A model generated the notes under the pieces. The model saw only the letters and a list, made by a program, of their open reading frames with translations. It was not told the origin of the DNA and did not search any database. 8,627 bases of DNA from Thermoplasmata archaeon (GTDB lineage: Archaea; Thermoplasmatota; Thermoplasmata; SG8-5). The position numbers and the translations under genes are program-made. Shown piece after piece: positions 4,166-8,627 of this stretch. Positions within the stretch are counted from its first letter, which is position 1; each line of letters opens with the position of its first letter. The stretch is taken from assembly GCA_030655715.1 (NCBI GenBank), contig JAUSPR010000155.1, positions 1-8,627 of the forward strand. The letters run 5' to 3'.

Positions 4166-6310
4166 ATGTCGTCTGCCAGAACTAACTTGGAAAAATTGTT
4201 CAATCCAAGCTCGATTTCAATCATCGGAGCATCGGCCAGGGAGGGAAGCATAGGCTTCAACCTCGTGCAAAATCTTCAGATATCGGGTTACGCTGGCAAG
4301 ATTTGGCCTGTCAACCCCAAGTATCCGGAGGTTCTCGGATTGAAATGCTTCAGTGCCCTGGAGGATACTCCGGAGGCTGCAGAACTGACACTTGTAGCTG
4401 TTCCGGCCGAGAATGTGAACGATGTCATCCGTAGGTCGTGTGAGAAAGGCGCCAGGATGTTCATAATCATATCAAGCGGTTTCGACGAGGTTGGAAGGCA
4501 TGACCTCACACACGAACTGCTTACTATTCTTAAACAATATAATGCCAGGACATTGGGCCCCAATGTTTTCGGTGTGTTTTCGGCCAGCTCGAATATGAAT
4601 GCCACATTCGGGCCTCCACAGGTCAGGAGGGGGAATGTTGGTCTAATATCACAGAGCGGCGCGCTGGGTGTTGCATTGATGGGAAAGTCAGTCTCTGACA
4701 ATATCGGATTGTCTGCCGTGGTCAGCCTGGGCAACGAGGCCGACATCTCTGAAGGCGAAGCTTTGGAATATCTGGGCCAGGACCCTGCAACCGAAGTGAT
4801 ATTCATGTACATGGAAGGCTGCAAGGAGGGACGGCATTTCATGGAAGTGGCTAATCGGGTTTCAATGACGAAACCAATTGTCATTATCAAGTCGGGAAGC
4901 TCTTCCAGAGGGGCACTGGCCGCTGCCTCGCACACCGGCTCGCTTGCTGGCTCGGACAAGATATTCAGCGCAGCAATCAAGCAGGCCGGCGTAATCCGGG
5001 CATTTAATCTCACGGATGCATTTAACTGGACAAGGGCACTGGCCAACCTTCCGCTGCCTACGGCCGAAGGAACTGTAATTGTCACCAATGGTGGCGGGGT
5101 CGGTGTAATGGCCTCTGACTCGGCGGAACGTTACGATGTCAAGCTCAATGACAACCTGGAGATGCTGGAAAGGATTTTCAGGCCCACAATGCCGGCGTTT
5201 GGCAGCTCCAAGAATCCCATTGATGTCACTGGCCAGGCAAGAAATGAAGAATATGGCCTTGCGCTGAAGGCCTCCCTGGAGGAAGAAACCATTCCCTCGG
5301 TTGTGGGTCTTTACTGCACCCCGGCAACCATGGACGTGCTGAAATTTGCCAATACTGCGGTCGAATACACAGCCAACCTCAGAGGGAAAAAACCCCTGAT
5401 ATTCTCCATCATCGGCGGAGGAAGCGTGCCAGAGGCCATCAGAATTCTGAATGAACATAATATCCCATGTTACGAAACACCGGACGAGGCAATGTCAGCT
5501 ATGGGCGTGCTTTACAAGAGATGGAAATGGCTCAACAAGGAACCCGGAATTCCCGAGGAATTCGACATGGACCTCAAGGCAATACGTGCCATCATTGACG
5601 CGGCCCACGAGAAAAATCAGACCCAACTGGTTGAGAGCGACTGCGCGGAAATTCTCAGGCTGGCCGGCCTTGAGTTCCCGAAAACAGCCATTGCCAGGGA
5701 TTTGGATGAGGCTATCAAGGCTTCCGAGGACATCGGATACCCGGTGGTCATGAAGATACTGTCCCAGGACATCGTGCACAAAACCGAGTATGGTTGTGTC
5801 AAGCTGGACCTGGAGGACGAGAGGGAGGTCAGGGTCGCATACGAATCTATCATGGCCGAAGCCAGAAGGCATTTCCCCCGGGCTAGGATAGAGGGCGTGA
5901 CAATCACCGAGATGGTGACTGACGCAACTGAAATGATTCTCGGATTTTCCATGGACCAGTCCTTCGGGCCGGTCCTGATGTTCGGTATGGGCGGCATTTA
6001 TGTGGAAGTGCTTAAGGATGTGTCCTTCAGAGTTGCTCCCATATCTAAACAGGAATGCGAACATATGGTGAAGGCCATAAACTCTTATCCAATACTGGCC
6101 GGAGCCAGGGGAAAGGCCATAAGGGACCTTCCCAAGATAGTGGAAGCCATTTCAAGGCTCTCCTATCTGGCAATGCATACCCCAGATATACTAGAACTGG
6201 ACATCAACCCCCTAATGGCGCTTGCCAAGGGCAAAGGGTGCAAGGTTGTGGATTCCAGGATGACTATCAGCAAGGTGCAGAGGAACAAGAACATGGAGGA
6301 AAAAGCATGA
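4166..6310 (+). CDS. Acetate/acyl-CoA ligase, ADP-forming, fused alpha-beta
   Basis: A 714-residue cytoplasmic enzyme that converts an acyl-CoA, ADP and phosphate to the free acid, CoA and ATP. Domains in order: a CoA-binding Rossmann domain (about 10-130; SIIGASAREGSIGFNLVQ at 18-35), two succinyl-CoA-ligase-like domains (about 150-290 and 300-450), and a C-terminal ATP-grasp domain (about 480-705). The phosphorylated histidine is H256 in AAASHTGSLAGSD. A second histidine, H538 in DIVHKTEYGC, fits the beta-subunit phosphate-relay site. ATP-grasp features include YPVVMKI, GPVLMFGMGGIYVEVLKD and LELDINPLMA. Full length and both active sites point to an active enzyme; whether acetate, a branched-chain or an aryl acid is the product cannot be told. 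The stop overlaps the next start as ATGA. This enzyme class provides substrate-level ATP in peptide- and sugar-fermenting archaea. Confidence 0.92.
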   Translation: MSSARTNLEKLFNPSSISIIGASAREGSIGFNLVQNLQISGYAGKIWPVNPKYPEVLGLKCFSALEDTPEAAELTLVAVPAENVNDVIRRSCEKGARMFIIISSGFDEVGRHDLTHELLTILKQYNARTLGPNVFGVFSASSNMNATFGPPQVRRGNVGLISQSGALGVALMGKSVSDNIGLSAVVSLGNEADISEGEALEYLGQDPATEVIFMYMEGCKEGRHFMEVANRVSMTKPIVIIKSGSSSRGALAAASHTGSLAGSDKIFSAAIKQAGVIRAFNLTDAFNWTRALANLPLPTAEGTVIVTNGGGVGVMASDSAERYDVKLNDNLEMLERIFRPTMPAFGSSKNPIDVTGQARNEEYGLALKASLEEETIPSVVGLYCTPATMDVLKFANTAVEYTANLRGKKPLIFSIIGGGSVPEAIRILNEHNIPCYETPDEAMSAMGVLYKRWKWLNKEPGIPEEFDMDLKAIRAIIDAAHEKNQTQLVESDCAEILRLAGLEFPKTAIARDLDEAIKASEDIGYPVVMKILSQDIVHKTEYGCVKLDLEDEREVRVAYESIMAEARRHFPRARIEGVTITEMVTDATEMILGFSMDQSFGPVLMFGMGGIYVEVLKDVSFRVAPISKQECEHMVKAINSYPILAGARGKAIRDLPKIVEAISRLSYLAMHTPDILELDINPLMALAKGKGCKVVDSRMTISKVQRNKNMEEKA

Positions 6311-7347
6311 AATCGCTTACAATCACGTCCACAAGGACGGCGGCAGGGAAGACGACAGTCGGGCTAGGAATCGCCCTTAATTCGGGCCTGAAATGTGGAT
6401 ATTACAAGCCCTACGGGGACCATCTCGTGTACAGCAAGAAAAACTTGCATGACCTGGATGCGATGGTTTTCCATGACTGGCTGGAATTGGGAAATGAGGT
6501 GCTTGATGGCACTCTGGGCTTCGATGCGGACAAGATAATATCAACCTGGAACCGTCAGGAACTGGACGCTGTTCTGAAAAATAATTTAGAGGCCATTGCC
6601 AAGGGCAAGGACATCATGTTGGTGGAAACTGCCAGAAATTATTCATTCGGCGGTCACATGGACATGGACTCGGTCAGCCTGGCACAGAGATTCGATTCTG
6701 ATATCTTGCTGGTCGCGGAGGGGGACGTTCCTCTGATCCTGGACAAGGTAATGGCCATCTCCAAGTGCCTGGAGGGAATGGTCAAATTGAAGGGCATAGT
6801 TGTGAACAAAGTAAGCGAGGAGGACCGGGAGAAGATTGAGATTGAGATTCCGCCAGTCCTCGAACGCAGGGGCATAAAACTGCTCGGCATACTGCCCAAA
6901 ATACAAGAGTTGAAAAGGGGCACAATGCGCCTTGTTCTCGAGAAACTGAATGCCAATATCGTGGCAGGTTCCGATGGCCTGGATAAGGTAATAGAAGTAG
7001 TTCAGGTCGGCGCTCTCAGCGCGGAACAGGCAATGAAGATGCCCACTTTCTTCAAGGACAACAAGGCCCTGATTACTGGCGGAGACAGAGCCGATTTAAT
7101 ATTCGCATCCCTCAACACGAATACTGCAGGCATCATACTCACGAACAATATTCTTCCGCATCCGAAAATCATTGCAAAGGCCGAAGACATGAACATACCC
7201 ATAATTTCGGTGCATATGGACACATTTACAACGGCCAAGGCAGTGGAGCACATCGTTGCTGAAATTACACCTGGTGATGAGGACAAGAAGCAGTTGATCA
7301 AGGACATGGCCAAGAAGGAACTGGATATGGATGCTATCCTGAATTAA
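6307..7347 (+). CDS. BioD-like P-loop/DRTGG-domain protein (phosphotransacetylase N-terminal-like)
   Basis: A 346-residue protein. Residues 1-215 resemble the dethiobiotin-synthetase-like domain at the N-terminus of long phosphotransacetylases (COG0857 type): a P-loop TSTRTAAGKTT (7-17), a central VETARNYSFGG (106-116), and the nucleotide-base region GIVVNKVSEEDREK (163-176) with GILPKI (194-199). Residues about 230-325 form a DRTGG domain (ALITGGDRADLIFASL at 254-269, then AGIILTNNI). There is no phosphotransacetylase catalytic domain. It may therefore bind a nucleotide and sense or regulate acyl-CoA metabolism; this is inference. It follows the ADP-forming synthetase with an ATGA overlap, and GGAGG (6295-6299) sits 7 nt before the ATG at 6307, fixing the start although the frame stays open upstream. 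Genes of this kind are often found beside such synthetases in archaea, which supports a linked role. Confidence 0.85.
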   Translation: MKSLTITSTRTAAGKTTVGLGIALNSGLKCGYYKPYGDHLVYSKKNLHDLDAMVFHDWLELGNEVLDGTLGFDADKIISTWNRQELDAVLKNNLEAIAKGKDIMLVETARNYSFGGHMDMDSVSLAQRFDSDILLVAEGDVPLILDKVMAISKCLEGMVKLKGIVVNKVSEEDREKIEIEIPPVLERRGIKLLGILPKIQELKRGTMRLVLEKLNANIVAGSDGLDKVIEVVQVGALSAEQAMKMPTFFKDNKALITGGDRADLIFASLNTNTAGIILTNNILPHPKIIAKAEDMNIPIISVHMDTFTTAKAVEHIVAEITPGDEDKKQLIKDMAKKELDMDAILN

Positions 7348-7358
7348 ATTATTACAAA

Positions 7359-8627
7359 TTAAGCTAGTTCAGCGTTCACATCGTCCAGCAAACGCTTTGC
7401 GCCTATTTCCTCGAAAAGAATTTTGGACTCATTGAAAAGTGCCTTGGCCTTTTTCTTGTCACCCTTGGCCTTGTACATCTTACCCATGTCGAACAAGAGG
7501 GTGCCCTTGTGATATTTGGAGGATATGCCTTCGGTTATCTTCATGGCCTTGGTAAATAATTCCTCGGCCTTTCCCCATTCCTTTTTTCTTGCATAGCCCA
7601 TGGCCATCAATCTTATGGAGCCTTGAACGCCCATGGTGTCGTTCAAGGGCTCAAGCAACTTCAGGGCCCTTTCGCCGCGCAGTATGGCCTCGTTAATTTC
7701 TTTGATGTTCAGAAGTGCTTCTCCGGAATTGAATAAGCTCCAGCCGATGAACTGATGGTTGTTTATCATCCGGGCGTATTCCTCAGATTTCTCGAAATGC
7801 TGGATAGCTTCCTTCCACTCTTTCTGCTGCATATGAGCATCTCCAATGTTATTGAAGACCCTGGATAACTGCCTGTGGTCACGGACGCTTTCGAGTAGCG
7901 GAACACTGCGATTGAACCATTCAATGGCCTTGCCGAGTTCTCCCTGGTCGCTGTAAACAAGACCAAATTCAATCATTATCTGGCCGACCATGCCGTCATC
8001 GCCGGTACGTTCACCATTGGTCAAGCTTTTCTCGAGCCATTCCAGCGCTCTTTCGTAATTGCTTCTGTGCCATTCCAGGTGGCCCAGCCAGCGGGATGCG
8101 TCAGCAATTCCCAGGGGATAATCCACTGTTTCGGATATGCTGAGGCCCTTGTTGAGATGCTCTATTGCCTCCTCCCAATTATCGCCTCTCTCTTTAATCA
8201 GGCCAATACCGATATTTGCTTCAGCCTCCTTCAGAGGATAATCTGCCTTCTTGGCATAACGAATAGCATTCTTGAAGGCCTTGTCGCCTTCATCAAAGTC
8301 AAGAGTGATAAGACATACATTTCCCAGTGCAACATAGATATCGGCAAAGCGCCTGGCCATGGCAGTGTCCCCTTCCTTGCCCCTGAGTGATTCCAGTTCC
8401 AGTTGTACCTTGAGCTTGCGTATCTGGTTGCCGATCTTCTGGGCTATTTCGTCCCCTGAGGCTGGTCTGATGGCTCTGATAATCGCAGGAGCCAAGCGAA
8501 TCAGGTCGCCTACCTTAATGTCCTCGGATTTGATGTTCAATTCGGAACACTGAGTAACAAAAACCGTTTGCCCGAATTCATAACCTAGTTCGGTGGTCAG
8601 AATCTTCCTGATTTCAGAGGCCAGTTT
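7359..8627 (-). CDS. Tetratricopeptide-repeat protein, 5' end outside the window
   Basis: The frame stays open to the right edge, so the start is missing; at least 422 residues are present. A TTG at 8540 is in frame but has no good ribosome site, and the 29 upstream codons (KLASEIRKILTTELGYEFG and beyond) look like real protein. The first roughly 85 residues seen form a helical module (TQCSELNIKSEDIKVGDLIR, then LAPAIIRAI) that I do not recognise. About eight TPR units follow to the C-terminus, each with the helix-turn-helix pattern and A/G/Y spacing, for example IYVALGNVCLITLDFDEGDK and MGKMYKAKGDKKKAKALF. TPR arrays are protein-binding scaffolds. No signal peptide or membrane segment is seen in the visible part, so it is probably cytoplasmic. 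It converges on the DRTGG-domain gene with 11 nt between the stops. The partner is unknown. Confidence 0.82.
   Translation of the reverse strand, partial: KLASEIRKILTTELGYEFGQTVFVTQCSELNIKSEDIKVGDLIRLAPAIIRAIRPASGDEIAQKIGNQIRKLKVQLELESLRGKEGDTAMARRFADIYVALGNVCLITLDFDEGDKAFKNAIRYAKKADYPLKEAEANIGIGLIKERGDNWEEAIEHLNKGLSISETVDYPLGIADASRWLGHLEWHRSNYERALEWLEKSLTNGERTGDDGMVGQIMIEFGLVYSDQGELGKAIEWFNRSVPLLESVRDHRQLSRVFNNIGDAHMQQKEWKEAIQHFEKSEEYARMINNHQFIGWSLFNSGEALLNIKEINEAILRGERALKLLEPLNDTMGVQGSIRLMAMGYARKKEWGKAEELFTKAMKITEGISSKYHKGTLLFDMGKMYKAKGDKKKAKALFNESKILFEEIGAKRLLDDVNAELA

Noticed and set aside
4862..5458. Long minus-strand open frames inside the acyl-CoA synthetase gene
   Set aside because: These are antisense frames of a GC-richer coding sequence whose + strand protein is unmistakable; several overlap each other, as expected for shadows.
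6055..6306. N-terminal extension of the DRTGG-domain protein
   Set aside because: The extension is the out-of-frame reading of the synthetase gene; the P-loop protein begins at 6307 with a good GGAGG ribosome site and ATGA overlap.

Overview
The window looks like a chromosomal segment of a euryarchaeon, perhaps from the Thermoplasmata and relatives; the lineage is inference. Support for Archaea comes from an archaeal-type tRNA 2'-O-methyltransferase (Trm56), an ADP-forming acyl-CoA synthetase, A/T-rich TATA boxes about 25-30 bp upstream of probable transcription starts, a DUF2683/RelE-type toxin-antitoxin pair, and a tRNA intron with a bulge-helix-bulge-like splice site.

Left part (1-970): an AT-rich repeat tract precedes a toxin-antitoxin operon. 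The antitoxin is intact. The RelE-type toxin is split by a 226-bp non-autonomous element of IS200/IS605 type inserted after TTTAC. Removing the element joins the two halves into an uninterrupted 87-codon reading frame. A diverged copy of the same element lies in the opposite orientation at 3106-3287. The two copies share paired stems, some with changes that preserve pairing.

Middle part (971-3522): a cytidine/blasticidin-type deaminase on the + strand converges, 3 nt apart, with a minus-strand operon of three overlapping genes: a winged-helix regulator, Trm56 and an HD-domain phosphohydrolase. The second element copy ends next to the promoter of that operon. Behind it lies a tRNA-Ser(GGA) gene whose T loop is interrupted by a 63-nt intron at position 59/60. 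Without recognising the intron, the gene looks broken.

Right part (3523-8627): a noncoding stretch with several hairpins leads to a 49-residue CxxC-x17-CxxC zinc-ribbon protein. Next comes an operon with an ATGA junction: a fused alpha-beta ADP-forming acyl-CoA synthetase and a BioD-like/DRTGG-domain protein. The first makes ATP from an acyl-CoA; the second resembles the N-terminal regulatory part of phosphotransacetylase, so the pair suggests acetate/acyl-CoA energy metabolism. A convergent minus-strand TPR protein runs off the right edge.

The main discoveries are the scarlessly reversible toxin interruption, the structured element family and the T-loop intron.
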